The position numbers and the translations under genes were made by a program. 64,000 bases of DNA from Lepidonotus clava (lineage: Eukaryota > Annelida > Polychaeta > Phyllodocida > Polynoidae): assembly GCA_936440205.1 (NCBI GenBank), contig OW387147.1, positions 1,426,001-1,490,000 of the forward strand. The letters run 5' to 3'. Position 1 is the first letter of the stretch. Each line of letters opens with the position of its first letter. Under the pieces are notes generated by a model, which worked only from the letters and a program-made list of their open reading frames with translations, was not told the origin of the DNA and did not search any database. This document shows, in pieces, positions 24,233-35,889 of this stretch.

Positions 24233-24266
24233 GGGGTGCTCTCAAGGGCCTATCCTTGAGAGCCCC
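24233..24266. repeat. GC-rich hairpin
   Basis: GCTCTCAAGG, a 6-base loop, then CCTTGAGAGC form a perfect 10-bp stem that extends by a few G-C pairs. It lies about 230 bases past the transposase stop codon. It could be an RNA 3'-end structure or a relic of an element end. Confidence 0.5.
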
Positions 24267-25014
24267 GACCTGCTACTTTTGTAGTGGCAAGGGAATCCTC
24301 TCACTCTGTCACATCTTAACCCATCTGACATGCAAATATCACGCAGCTATCCTCAGCTATCTCAACAATGAAGTGTACTCATAAGGGTTTTTTTTTGTGT
24401 TTTGTTTCTATCTGATATAATATTTTATTTAACGGAACACTTCGTACACATTAATAACTACTAGACAGTGTCTGTCTCTTCCATCCCTTACTTGTCGCTT
24501 CTAGTTTGCCACCCGTAGCTTTAGCCATACACCTTCTTCTGTAAACACACCTGCCCGCGCAGTCGTGGTTATAAGTTATGTAATAGATTCTTGCGCTAAA
24601 AGTTATGCAATAGGTTAGTTGGTTTATCTGACACCTGCACTAAAGTGTTGTGAAGTTTATTTTACTTATATAAAGAGTAGTAAAGGCTTTGCAGGTACTA
24701 GGGTCAGATATAAACCAAATTTACATACTCAGATTTGGGAAAACTATAAAAAAATTTAAATATAAATTTTGATATTATGATACCAAGTAAAGATTAGATT
24801 TATTCCCATATATAACAGCATCATAATCCAGGGTAACGGTGATGTTAATTCAGTTAGGAGAATCGCAAATGACTTTATTCCAGACCCATAGGCCGAACAA
24901 ACCCAACAATATTGCTATGTAAACAGAACGCAATTTCTACAGATTAAAAATAATTTATTGTAGGGCAATCACAGGGACAATTCTAGCACCAACTATATAT
25001 ATTTCAACCCGTAA

Positions 25015-25560
25015 GAGGTTTGTCGCGCATCAAAAAATAAAACACGGCCGTCAGTTGCATACCAGCTGCTAACCCTAGAGTACAATAAATCCACCATAGA
25101 CCGTTAAAATTAATGTTACATACATTAATAAACCCGTCAGGCAGAATATCTGCTAGGACTTGAGCTCCATGTGGTCCATTATACTTAAACGGTTTACAAT
25201 AAACTCTTAGAACATTCCCCTATGCGTATTATCGAGTATGCAAAAACAAATATACATATATATATATGTATCACCCACTACACGGATTGTCGCGCATGAA
25301 CAATAAAAAACAAAAACAAAAAAGAACAAAAACAGCCGTGAGTTGCAGACCAGCTGCTAACCCTAGGGCACACTAAATCCACGATAGACTGTTAAAATGT
25401 TATATACATTTATTAACCCGTCAGGCAGAATATCTGCTAGGCCTAGGACTCCATGTAGTCCATTAGGCTTAAACGGGTTAAACTCATAGAACATTCCAGT
25501 ATTATTGAGTACAAAATCAAGTTGATACAAATCAGGCAACAAATAGATAATACCGGCTAG
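25015..25560. repeat. tandem duplication of about 270 bp
   Basis: Two units, about 25018-25284 and 25285-25555, share TTGTCGCGCAT, CAGCTGCTAACCCTAG, AACCCGTCAGGCAGAATATC and GCTTAAACGG-like blocks in order. No open frame is conserved between them. Confidence 0.6.
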
Positions 25561-27024
25561 AATATTTACGACTCCAGTATATCAGTGAGTTAAAAAGTAC
25601 TAGGCTCTTATAAGTTGTGCGTTATCGAAGTTCCGTCCTAGTGTTCAAGCCAATATATCTTCATATACCATCATTATCATTAGAAGATTCAATATAGACA
25701 ATTGCAGGTTGCAGAAGGCTTTGACGGTGTATGTGGCCCTTAAGCTTGTTGGATCGTGTAGAGGGGGTACGATTTGAGTCCAGACATGTACACTATAGCT
25801 AGTCTCTGGATGTGCAGCTGCACATCTCCGGGTCAGCCACACTTTAATTGCTGTCAACACATTTATTGCATGAAGGTATTATTTAAACCCGTCAGACCAT
25901 CAGACTGGTTAAGTCAGCCACAGGTCAGCCGCAGCTTCAGGTCCACGCCCCAGGGACCGTCCAGTCAGGAATGAAGCTGTGTGTAGTGGCATGGCTGGGC
26001 ACTAGAAGATGAGTGAGCTGGAAATGTGTGCCTCCGGAAAGCCGCAGCAGTCTGGTGGGCTGGAGGGCTGGAGGGCTGACACTATTGGAAATTGAATTCG
26101 CAAAAACATTTAAGAAACATGAAGACGTGATACTATGGGCGCGGGTTACATGAACCAAAGCACATTGTTACTGAAATTGTAGATGTCATTCAAAAATATC
26201 TAACAGGATTTGAAATGCTAAGCCCGGCCCACAGTTCATGCGCGCACAATTTTAATTATCTCATGGGAATGACAGTGGGCAGTGTTAACCTATAGCCTGC
26301 CGGCTAGTGGCGCGACTCTCACAAACCCAGAATACATAATATTGTGTGCCTGATCGACCTTACTTTTTCACTAACTAGTAGTAACTGTTCTGACATATTA
26401 CTGTCAAGTGAAAATGTAATGAAATGTATATTTGGATTAACTACATGTATGTGAATGTAAATATTATAGTTGAAGATTAGAAGTTTCCTTCTTAGTTTTA
26501 AGTATTTCAATTTATTGTGGTCTAATTTTCAATGATGAGAATTCTTTCCACTATTCCACTATTCCAGAGAATAATCAAAACCGGACCTGTACCGATTAAT
26601 TATTAACCAGTATAAATAAATCTTTATTAAAAAAACAAAAATTTAAACAGAACAAAAACCGATCCAATAAAATACGAAAGAAGGAGTTTTTTTTCCTGAG
26701 AAATTTATTGATCAATATATATATATGTAACAGACTTTGTTTTGAAATGAAAACAAAATTAAAGCAGCATTTAGGCTTGTTTTTTCGTAAATTAAAGTTT
26801 ACCATAATATTATGCCAGTGCTCTTTTTTTTTTGGTATCAAACCCGAGAGTCTATGTTGGTTATATAGTCCAGTTTTTGAGCTCTCATCAACTGCCTTGT
26901 GATGGGGTTGGTACCCGTGTTGTCTTGGAGGCATAGTGCAGCTGTAGAAAGTCTTTTGCGAAACAACTTATTTAAGCGGAGGCGCTCGGTCAGAGGAATT
27001 CAAAAATCAGTGGGCCCGACCAAG

Positions 27025-27408
27025 CTACCGTAATTCGTCGGAGAGGAGACCTGGTCGTTGGAGCAGCATCTTGGGGCTCACCACCCTGTCGATGACGTGG
27101 ATGTCAGCTGGAATGGGGGCTAGTGGTACAGTGATGGACTCCCAACGACAGCAGATCCTTAAGCAGAACTCCACGGGGGCCGACTGTCGGCTACCGCACA
27201 GCAGACTGCGGACCGACTTGACAAGTTTTGAACAGCTCCTACAAAATTGCCACGGGTACCCGAGCCACACGGTTAAGGCCATAGCCAACAACTCATTAAG
27301 GCGAGTAGTAGTCTCGATGGGGTTGGTAGGGAATGGTTTCGCCGTAGGCCAGGACCGCTCTGCACACCAGGTGTCCAGACTAGTATTGAGAAGTGCGTCC
27401 ATGTTCAT
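27025..27408 (-). CDS. TM2: small membrane protein, element I
   Basis: A start at 27408 is chosen because MNMDALLNTSLD aligns with MAMDIERLLNASL of the element II copy. A hydrophobic segment (LLAMALTVWLGYPWQF) is followed by the conserved block CLRICCRWES-x6-LAPIPA. The frame ends shorter than the element II protein, so this copy may be damaged (about one break). It lies head-to-head with the Y gene, about 580 bases apart. Cytoplasmic block homologous to that of TM1 by inference (see the element II copy). Function unknown. Confidence 0.5.
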   Translation of the reverse strand: MNMDALLNTSLDTWCAERSWPTAKPFPTNPIETTTRLNELLAMALTVWLGYPWQFCRSCSKLVKSVRSLLCGSRQSAPVEFCLRICCRWESITVPLAPIPADIHVIDRVVSPKMLLQRPGLLSDELR

Positions 27409-27986
27409 GGTGACTGGGGTTGTGTCTGAGACCAGTGTAAGCAGGCTTATTTGTACCCCTTGACTGCCGGGCGACCCCACCTGTACGACCTGGGTAGGGG
27501 GCTTCATCCAGTGACAAAGGACAACTGGCTTTGGGGCGCTAGTCACTTTCTCTGCGTTGGCTTCTCCGGCAAAGGTTTCAAGACGTGAGCACTCTCAGCT
27601 GTAGGCGAGAGATGGGCACGGGGCTTCCATCCAAAAGGTTGTGTTGGTGACTGTGGTGGTTACCTCTTAACAAATCCAAAGTTGCGACTTTCCTTGGTTA
27701 TGTTGGCGTCAAAGAGCGCGAAACACACCTTCAAAGTACCGCAGTATTCCTAGGTGTTGACTTCCCTAGGCCACGCACCAGCCCGTTCTTTAAAGTGTTC
27801 TCTTCACCTTCACCAGCCCTCTCGTTTCGTGCTCGTTTACACAGTCCCTGTAGGCGCGCCCCATCTCCCCACCGACGGGGCTTCCCTTAGTCGAATGCGT
27901 GGTGATTTCCTTTTGTCTCTAAGGCACATGCCCACCACGGTTGGCCGCTACCAGCAAAGAGAACATAACCAACCAGATCTAGCAAC

Positions 27987-30235
27987 ATGTCGCAGCAAGA
28001 CCTTTTCAATTCCACCGCGGACCTTGGTTCGGCTCTATACCAGGGGATGATGACCGACCAGGACATGCAATTACATGGGTCGTTCCTTCACTCTACTCTG
28101 CCGCCACCAAACCTGACCAGCAGCCCCATGCCCGGTACTTCAAGGGCCATGTCGATGGCCAGCACATCCGATATCAACTTGGGGCTGCAGCTGGAAAACT
28201 CCGTTGCTTCTGAGACTGGTACCCATGTATCATACCAGCAGGACCCTTTCACCAGCAGCCAGCCGACCGGCGGATCTACAGGCAGCAGTCAGCCAACCAG
28301 GACCTCCAGCAGCCAGCCCACTGTTCCTTCCACCAGCAGACTTCAAGTCTTTAGCAGGGCGACTGTTCAAGCAATGATAAACAACGCCACCAAGGAAGCC
28401 GAAGACAGGACCAGAGAGGCCATGCAGGGGGTGATCGACAGTTCCGTGGCTGGTGCAGTGGCTCTTACCGTGGCTCAGCTAGCCAACATCCCCGCACCAG
28501 CACCTGCCCGTACCCCGCCGCCCCGAACGATTTATGAAGTCAGCGTGAGTATACAGTCGGCCCTTTCTCCTTCTACTTTGAATTTAGCTGGTCGCCTATT
28601 CAAAAAACCCTGCATGTTTCAAGGTTTTCAAGTTAGCATAATTGAAGTAGTACAGTCGAAGAGTGTATATTCATGTTCAAAAAATACGATCTGATACTAT
28701 TTGATCTGTAATAATTTACACCAACAAAGGTAAACTAATGAATAGTCATGAGTACAATCAAAGAGTTTTATGTCATCTGTCTGTGCATGCCCACCAAGTG
28801 TAGATACTTTGCAAGTGGAAATACTGGGTAACACTAGATATTTATTCTAGCGTGAGGTCCGTGCTAACTAAAAGGCGCAGTCGTCTGAAGACCCCACCAT
28901 GAAGTTCGACCTCTCAAATGGGTGGGTTTTATTTTCTGTGGTGGTTTAATAGTTTATTTTTCACCTCAATATGAACTTAAATTTTCTTCTTTTTTTTTTG
29001 TATGTAAAATACAGACCAAATAACTCGTCCCCCGGCCCTAAACGCCCCGAACCAGGTGGCAATATATATGAACTCACTAATTGTGACATGCTCTGCCAGT
29101 CTCATGGCCTTATATATTGAATTGAGGTTATGTATATATTTAGGAGGCCAGGACTGACGGACCTATGTCAATATATATATTCCAATAAGCACTAATTTTA
29201 CATCTGTGTGAACATGCTAAGGTCAAATAGAGTCAATCACAATTCAGATTTATATTGCGTGTTGAAATTAATTTCCACATAACGTGCCTTTTTCAGTGTG
29301 AGGTTTACCGACCCCAACAACCAGGCAGTGGCTGAACGCATAGTCACTGATGTGCAGGTGGGCTATCCAAATTTCAGCCGGGCGGACATCATGAGTAAGT
29401 ATTGAAGCCGCCAACAAAGCTACATTTTATTATTAGTGTATTTTTCACGTCCAAGTAGTTTCCAGAGTTTAGACTATCAAAGCCATTGAACCTTTCCCTG
29501 AACATATAAAGCCTTCTTGTCATGTTATAACAGTGTTGAATTGTTATCTTCTTTTCAGTCTCGTGCAAGGCATACCATCACACCCAGTATACGAAGGCAC
29601 GCACCGAGAGCAAGGGACTGACTCGTACCAAGAATAAGAAGACTCTTATGCGCCATCATCGCAGTGAGGTTGGTTTTGTTTAAGACTGGTTAAAAATGTC
29701 CCACGTTGAAAGGGAATTGGTTGTTATTTTCAATACACATAGAGCAGTAGTACATGTCATTCTGGCGAGTAGAAAGTGGGGACACTTAAAGGGTCGAATA
29801 TACTATCTAAAATTCCCCGTAAATTTATGATTTACAAGCCATTAACGCGGGTAAATTATTCGTTTTCAGAAAATGAAACAACGAGTGGCCGCCCTTGAGC
29901 TAACAGACTGGAACGAGGAAAAGCGCGAACGGGTCAAGAAGGTTTTGACAGTGGATTACACCAGCGGGGAGGACCGCGACCCCACCGACGAGGAAAAGAC
30001 CCGCGTCATGGTGCCTTTCGTGTGGGAGAGCCCAGAGCTGACAGAGGTGAAAGCCGAGCTGGACCTCCTCAACAAAAAGGACGCCAAGGACTGGGGGCTG
30101 GGAGTACGGATGCGCACCAAGCGGTCGGAGACCACGGACTCCAAAAACTTAAACCCCCCAGCCAGCGCGCCCAAATGGACCGTGCGCCAGCCTCCCCCGG
30201 CCAACCCTGTAGTCGCGGAACTAGAAGACTTGTAA
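27987..30235 (+). pseudogene. Y gene: low-complexity/coiled-coil protein, element I
   Basis: Exon 1 starts at ATG 27987 (MSQQDLFNSTADLGSAL) and ends near 28545 at a GTGAGT donor. It encodes a Ser/Thr/Gln-rich region (SSQPTG, SSQPTR repeats) followed by an Ala/Glu-rich helix (TVQAMINNATKEAEDRTREAM). Later exons are at 29297-29394, 29559-29668 (110 bases, the same size as its counterpart in element II) and 29870-30235, which encodes a basic/acidic domain with VKKVLTVDYTSGEDRD and VPFVWESPELTEVKAELDLL. AATAAA lies at about 30305. The middle exons are damaged, so the gene is probably broken in about one or two places. Not recognised; perhaps the DNA-binding partner of the transposase, by analogy with two-gene CACTA elements. 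Confidence 0.5.
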
Positions 30236-31329
30236 TAGCATTAAGCAACTTTCGATTTTATATTATTTAAGTTTGTAATATATATATATATGTCATGTTG
30301 GCTTAATAAATCATATAAACAACAACACTCCTGAGTTTGCTTTGGTGTACCTTCAACACGGTAAACGTTCCCTCCATGCATTAGTATGTTCTAATCGATA
30401 TCATGTACTTAAAATTTTAGGCTGTCACCTATCATATTAAGAGAAATATCATTGTTTAAAAAATGCTTGCTCTTTACCTTTTCCTACATTTTATCTCAGT
30501 CAGAAAATAAAGTTGAACCTAACAGTAAATAGAGAAAAATCCATGCTTTCATTTGGTGTATCACAATTTTTAAATTGGATGAATAGTTATTGATACGTTG
30601 AGCCAGACTGGTTGTTATTTGTCTTCGTTTATTTTTAGGGGAGTATCATTATTAAAGTTCGTATTTATTCATATCCTATAACGGTTCGTTTGTATCGTCA
30701 TTGACTGCATGATGTTTCATCGTTTATCAATCATGTTTTACTTATTCGAAGATGTCAATAAAGTGTGTTATATTAAGATAAAGGGGAGTTCTTAGTGATT
30801 AATCGTCGAATTAGCTAGCTTTATCCGGATAGATGTTATCCTGGACCATAGTTCAGTTCTTAGTGGTAGAGATTCTAAGTAAAGGGGCTCAGACCTATAC
30901 AAAGAACACGCGCTTGGCAAGAGGTAAGTTTATTATATCCATGACATTATTCCGAAGGTACAAGTATACAGTTCTCCATCCATACAGTTCATTCCTTTCA
31001 TTTCACAATTCTAACACATCAGTAACGATCCAACCAGGTACAGCTATGGTTAAGCTTCCCCTTTCACAAGGTATATTCGCTCCAACACTGTTGAGAGAGT
31101 CACCTCTCGTCTACCGGTGACAGAGACCATTGGTAGGATCTCCGTCACATCCAGTACGTAGTCCGTAAGGCAAAGCCGAAGCAGTCCCAATCCTTACTAT
31201 CACCTAATCATTGTGGTTACTACCATCTTAACACTACCCGTGTGATCCGTATGTCAGACTATTGCTCCCATGTGTTCTGATCGAACTCTATCTTGGTCTG
31301 CTCATCTGTCTCAAGTGTCATACTGCTTA

Positions 31330-31360
31330 TATAGCGACAGCCAAAAGGCTTGTCGCTATA
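31330..31360. repeat. 31-bp hairpin TATAGCGACAGCC/GGCTTGTCGCTATA
   Basis: TATAGCGACA and TGTCGCTATA form a perfect 10-bp stem, with a further GCC/GGC around an AAAA loop. There is no T-tract, so it is not a Pol III terminator. Confidence 0.5.
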
Positions 31361-32061
31361 CCCATTTACACTAATACTTAACGATGTCTTATTTATCTTT
31401 CATACTTCCCATTCTTACCTATATAAACTAGTTCTACTTCTAACTATTATACAAACTAATAAATGTAGAGACGGTGCGTAGGTGTGGTGATCCCAGCTGC
31501 AATACCGCTTCTGAGCCCTGTGGTTACAAATTTCCCTCCTTTTTGGGATATTGTTCCCAGAGTGCCCTTCTCTGGGGACCCTCCTCATTTTCCATTGGTC
31601 AGTTTTGTTTACTGACCTAGGCTTGACCTCTTCCTCTCATCTGATTGGTCAGATGTCCCTTCTCTGCTTGTGGTAAGGCCTGCAGGTGGGTTGAGTACAA
31701 GTTTTTTGTATGAAAAAAAATAAAAAAGTAATGATGAAAAATGAAAAAGTGAAATTAGTTATTAGGGAACTTTGTCCCTATTGAGGTCGTATGCATTGCA
31801 TATTCTAGATAGCGGTTTCAGCCTTGCGGCCTCATCAGTTGCATAGTGGGTATTTATTTCTCTAAAATATTCTTGGATTTTTGGTGTTGCCTGCAGGTTA
31901 GTATTTAAATACACTTTGTTCCCATGCAGGTCTGTAGCAATAGGGTTATTTCTTACTGGTGGCTCCACCTGTATGGTTTTATATCATTTCTTCCATTTGG
32001 GCTTTTATTGTGGTATTGGGGCTCAGGGTGGTATTGTGGTATGGTGAAATTGGGATCATTC

Positions 32062-32230
32062 ATATGAGATATAATTTTATCTAATGTCTTTAATTGTCTC
32101 ATACTTTGATTTTGATGTGAGATGACTTTGACTTGTAAAAAAAAATTTTTTTACAAGTCAAAGTCATCTCACATCAAAATCAAAGTATGAGACAATTAAA
32201 GACAGTAGATAAAAAAATTATATCTCATAT
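32062..32230. repeat. long near-perfect palindrome, arms of about 83 bp
   Basis: From ATATGAGATATAA at the left to TTATATCTCATAT at the right, the two arms are inverse complements with only a couple of differences. They are centred on a run of nine A and seven T at about 32145. The left arm continues into the coding-like fragment at 31762-32060, so this is an inverted duplication of a piece of that sequence. Confidence 0.8.
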
Positions 32231-33152
32231 TATACAAACTAATGTTGACAGCGAAACCTGCTATCCCCAGTATCTTTTAGCTAGATGTTTTCGGTTCATA
32301 ACGTACCCTCACAGGTTTCCTTCGTCATTTGTTATACCTGTGCGTACCTGCAGGACGTGAGCTAGCTCTGCTGCAGTCCCTACGCCTGGAGACTTTGCCA
32401 CTCTCCATATACTCTAACCAAGCCACTAAACGATGGCGCCGCCTGGCGCCGAGCAAACGTATCAGCGTTACACGTTTACTATAATATTCTTGCCAATACA
32501 AACAAGTTTACAATATTTTATTATTAACTTCTACAGTCTATTCTAGTTCTTTTTGCACTGGACCTCAGTGCAACGTATACCTAACCATGCACGGCTAGCA
32601 ACTGTTGTGGTGTTATCTCGAAATCCTTATCTTAACTGAACTTATCCATACCCGACATCTACCTTATGGTACTAGTTAAATATTGTGAGCTACATGCACT
32701 ACCCTTCCTGCTGTGTTTCCCATAGGTCACACATTCTTTGCTGACTACTCCCGATGTTCTAACCTTTTTAAAGAACACAGTCTATGTCTAATATGCACCA
32801 TTTTCGAGTTAATGTATTAGTACATAGTCTTATGCATGCTTTAGTATACGTCTTAACTCGCGTATTCATGGTTTGGTGGTAGGCCTCTACTCGACGGGAA
32901 GTCTGTCACAGGGTTTTCCGCAGGCCCTTACAGCTGGCTGTAATGACCAGCTGTAATTCTGATCGAGTGGCTGTGAACTGCTAAAGGTCGTCAAACTTAT
33001 TGAAATATACAGAAAAAGTAATTATGAATTAAATTACTGACCAGCTATCATATGATTGGGACGGAAAGAGCCGGCTATAATTATGCGCTGGGGAGAACCC
33101 TGTTGACGGTGTACATGTGGGACTTGACACGAGATAAGGAGACTCTCCCTCA

Positions 33153-33289
33153 ACTTCCCGTCTCGACTTCCCGTCCATGAGGCCTTGAACACTCCTCCTT
33201 CCTTCCCGTCAACAGGCTTAGGACTTCCCGTCTCGACTTCCCGTCCATGAGGCCTTGAACACTCTTCCTTCCTTCCCGTCAACAGGCTT
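33153..33289 (+). repeat. tandem repeat, two units of 67 bp
   Basis: ACTTCCCGTCTCGACTTCCC begins units at 33153 and 33223. They differ by one base and are separated by three bases. Within each unit CTTCCCGTC recurs three times. No gene is attached. Confidence 0.7.
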
Positions 33290-33876
33290 CTTTGATGCGT
33301 CCGAAACCATGGTATGGTTAGATTAAACACCTCAGTGAACAGGGTAGCCCAGAATTAGTTGTACTAATCATGAATATGGTTAGTGCGAATGCAAGGAGAA
33401 AAAGTTCAGTTCCTTACTCTCATGGAGAAATGATGTTCCTGATGGTGGTGCAGTGCTTCGGGTCAAGGCCTAGGGTCGCAGTCCAGTCCTGCTGGGGTGG
33501 GGTCACCTACAGCGGTATCCTACAGCATGCCTTTTTGGAATCGGCAGAGTAGTTGTGGATCAGCTGGGCAGTCTCTGCAAAAGGTCGGTCTGTCCGGATC
33601 CGCTTCTTCTAGGCACAGCTGTCGAAAACAGGATTAGAATAAATTTATACTTTGACGATGCGGTAAATATGTTTTCCAGTTTAAGGTTTTGCTGTTCTTT
33701 GTATCTATCTGCATACACGGGAGTTTTTCTAGTCATAAAGTGAAGGCCGACGGGACCCAGACGCCCAGAGCCCGTCTTACTAAGTAGACAAATACTTTGC
33801 TAACCAAACCAAACCAAACCACACGACCTTCACCTATATATATATATACTCAAAATAAATCAATGGACTTTTACCT

Positions 33877-34046
33877 GATATTGGTTCAGTGACTGTGACA
33901 AGCACAGACTTCTAAAGGTACACTTGGCGGGGGCCCTGGGCATGATATCGCGTCTATCACTGTCTCTTTTGAGCAGACGCTTGTAGGTGCTAGCCATGCA
34001 CCTCTTTGCGGTATTATACGTCTCACCCCGCGCATCAGCTTGCTGT
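33877..34046 (-). CDS. candidate orphan exon, unrecognised
   Basis: A minus-strand open stretch is flanked by a CAACAG acceptor (34047) and a GTAAAA donor (33876). It encodes a basic peptide (ADARGETYNTAKRCM, STYKRLLKRDSDRRD). Further GC-rich open stretches at 34140-34460 exist on both strands (minus WTESELVAVCPGLRGGL; plus strand with a GTAAGT donor at about 34350). I cannot tell which strand is real. The GC content is well above that of the surroundings. Confidence 0.25.
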
Positions 34047-35129
34047 TGCAGACATAACAAAATACTAATAACAACCTCTGGGATAATATATGTAAAAAAC
34101 TGAAAAAAAAAACCGGCTCCCCCCCTGGATCCTCCCCCCCCCCACCCTTCAATACATTCTGGTACAGACTGCAGGCTTTAAGCCAGCCGGCAGGTGCACG
34201 CCCCTGGAACGACCCACAGAGACCGCCTCTGAGACCGGGGCAAACTGCAACAAGCTCAGATTCCGTCCAAATCACCGCCGACTGTGGGACAGGTTGAGAC
34301 CGGGGTTGACAGACGGAGTGCAGCGGGGCGTGGCGGGGCTTGGCCCGGTAAGTGGTACACCATCAGGCGGTCTCTGGGTCGGGCCCCTGGGTCGGGCCCT
34401 GTAGACTCATCCTTCATCACGCAGGGCTCTGTCCCTCCCTCCCGGTCTATCCTGAAAGAGTACTAGTTGTAGCGGCGCAGGAGCCTTGATTTGTGAAGAT
34501 GTGGAGACTGGATATGGCAATGTTTGAGCCCCTCGTAAGGACCGTGGAGGAACTTACCTATGACAAAACATATATATACAACAATCAAGTATCAAAATAT
34601 TATTATTTGGTACACTCTCAGAATTTTGTATTTCTCTTAATTATTGCTCATTTTTGACTTTTAACACATCAATTTGTTCACAATTATGTTAAAGAATGTT
34701 TTCCATAGAAAAAATCCAACTTTCATATATTATTTCAAGACTTTTCTATCTTTACTCTAGGAATAATTTTATGCTCCACAACAACATAGACCACATGCTG
34801 TGTCTATCGCCCAACCCCCGTCCTTCCCCCAGATCACATAACCATCTGGTCACCAGACACCCCTGACCACAGGGCTACCCATGAGGGGGATAAGACTACA
34901 AATTCAGAAAGTAAAACTATAAATTTTTCATATGGAAAAACACATAATACCTATATTGTCCTTGATGTTAAGACTAAGAATGAAAAATAGATACAAATGC
35001 TCAGTACATTCTGATGTGAAATTTTTTTCTGACAAAAAGTGTGAACAAAATGTTGTATAAATTTATGTGTGCAATGCCAATGGGACTCCCCATATGAAGT
35101 CCCATCCTCCACTTTCTCCTTTTCCAGTT

Positions 35130-35400
35130 TTTACTGGGAAGGGGTCTCTTACTACCCACTGCCAAACTACCGCCCCTTCTTTTTGTCACCGACCGCTCCT
35201 GAATTCTAGTTGACCGCCCCTTGTTTTTGAGGGACGACACAGATCACCGCCCCCAAAATTCAGGTTCTGTCAGTACTAGAAAATATACCGAAATCCCCAA
35301 AACTGCTTAGGAAAATTTCTGATAATATTCTATTAGATTTATCTGTACAATAGGATGGTTCCTGGTTGAAATGTTTAAATCCATACAGTCAATTACACTA
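35130..35400. mobile_element. partial R1-family MITE
   Basis: Shares CCCACTGCCAAACTAC, TCCTGAATT-TAGTTGACCGCCCC and AGAAAATATAC with the copy at 37094-37516. The G-rich end is missing. No coding sequence. Confidence 0.55.
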
Positions 35401-35608
35401 ATCTATAAGTTATCATCTGATCATGATAGGGAACTCACTCGACCCATTTTATATATTTAACCAAAAAGTTAAGCAACGTTGATACCGGTTGCTACTTGGT
35501 TGGTCGCTAGCCCGGGTTCAAATCCCAATTGCAACACATCATTTTTGTTCATGGTCGTCTATGTTTCAATTTAATCAACCAGGTGTCTCTGGAGTAAAGA
35601 TGAGAATA

Positions 35609-35880
35609 CACTATACTCCCTCTTCGCTTCAGCCTCATCTATTCTTATTAGGTCAGCCACATATGTAGTATGCTGTTACATTGCATCAGCCCTGGTAGTT
35701 GTTCTTTAAAACGCCCCCTCCAGGGGTTCCTATCGGCGAGCCGCGACACTGGGCTACGCAAAGCGTATGATTTGAAATGAGCCCTTCGTGGGTTCGAATC
35801 CCACTAAATTCGTTAGGCACGCCTAGCACACGTTCATCCGAACCCCAGTGTCACCGTGACACTCGCCTCTTTTTTTCATT
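35609..35880 (+). mobile_element. SINE-like repeat with a Pol III B-box, copy 1
   Basis: About 270 bases matching 63539-63818: a shared head CACTATACTCC, middle TCTATTCTTATTAGGTCAGC, GAGCCGCGACACTGG, a B-box-like GGTTCGAATCC at 35790-35800, and a tail CACTCGC followed by CTTTTTTTCATT. The tRNA-like part is internal and no clear A-box is present. It is not a functional tRNA gene. Confidence 0.55.
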
Positions 35881-35889
35881 TCCACATTA

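Larger units (their letters stand above)
24010..26900. other. stretch with no recognised gene between transposase and TM2 of element I
   Basis: About 2.9 kb of mostly AT-rich DNA. It contains the hairpin at 24233-24266, the tandem repeat at 25015-25560 and short open frames without conservation inside the window. A minus-strand frame at about 25860-25740, after an acceptor-like CAG, reads VWLTRRCAAAHPET, faintly like the last exon of the Z family (VYLMCIYCQAIFHPAC), but the Cys pairs are not kept. I cannot say whether this belongs to element I or is a separate insertion. Confidence 0.35.
13555..30310. mobile_element. element I: multi-gene CACTA-like unit of the envelope-bearing family (fossil)
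   Basis: The left boundary (about 13555) is where similarity with the second copy at 37872 begins (CACGGGAAAAAGTGAGCC against CACTGGAAAAACTGAGCC). The CACTG-like start would suit an animal CACTA/EnSpm end, but I found no matching inverted end, so the right limit is a guess placed at the poly(A) signal of the last gene. Parts from left to right are Z (minus), TM1 (minus), transposase (plus, interrupted by a LINE), TM2 (minus) and Y (plus). No envelope-like gene was found in this unit. It is broken, with several breaks in the transposase and Y, while TM1 and Z look whole or nearly so. Whether 24.0-26.9 kb belongs to the unit is uncertain. Confidence 0.5.
30310..33150. other. region without recognised gene, with a decayed coding fragment near 31.76-32.1 kb
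   Basis: AT-rich sequence. A minus-strand frame at 31762-31968 (TDLHGNKVYLNTNL, YATDEAARLKPLSRICNAYDL) and the DNA just upstream look like remains of a coding element that I cannot assign. The palindrome at 32062-32230 and the hairpin at 31330-31360 are described separately. Confidence 0.3.

Noticed and set aside
35470-35535. tRNA-like sequence with GGGTTCAAATCCC
   Set aside because: Too short between the possible acceptor arms (about 48 bases) and lacking a D-arm/anticodon layout.
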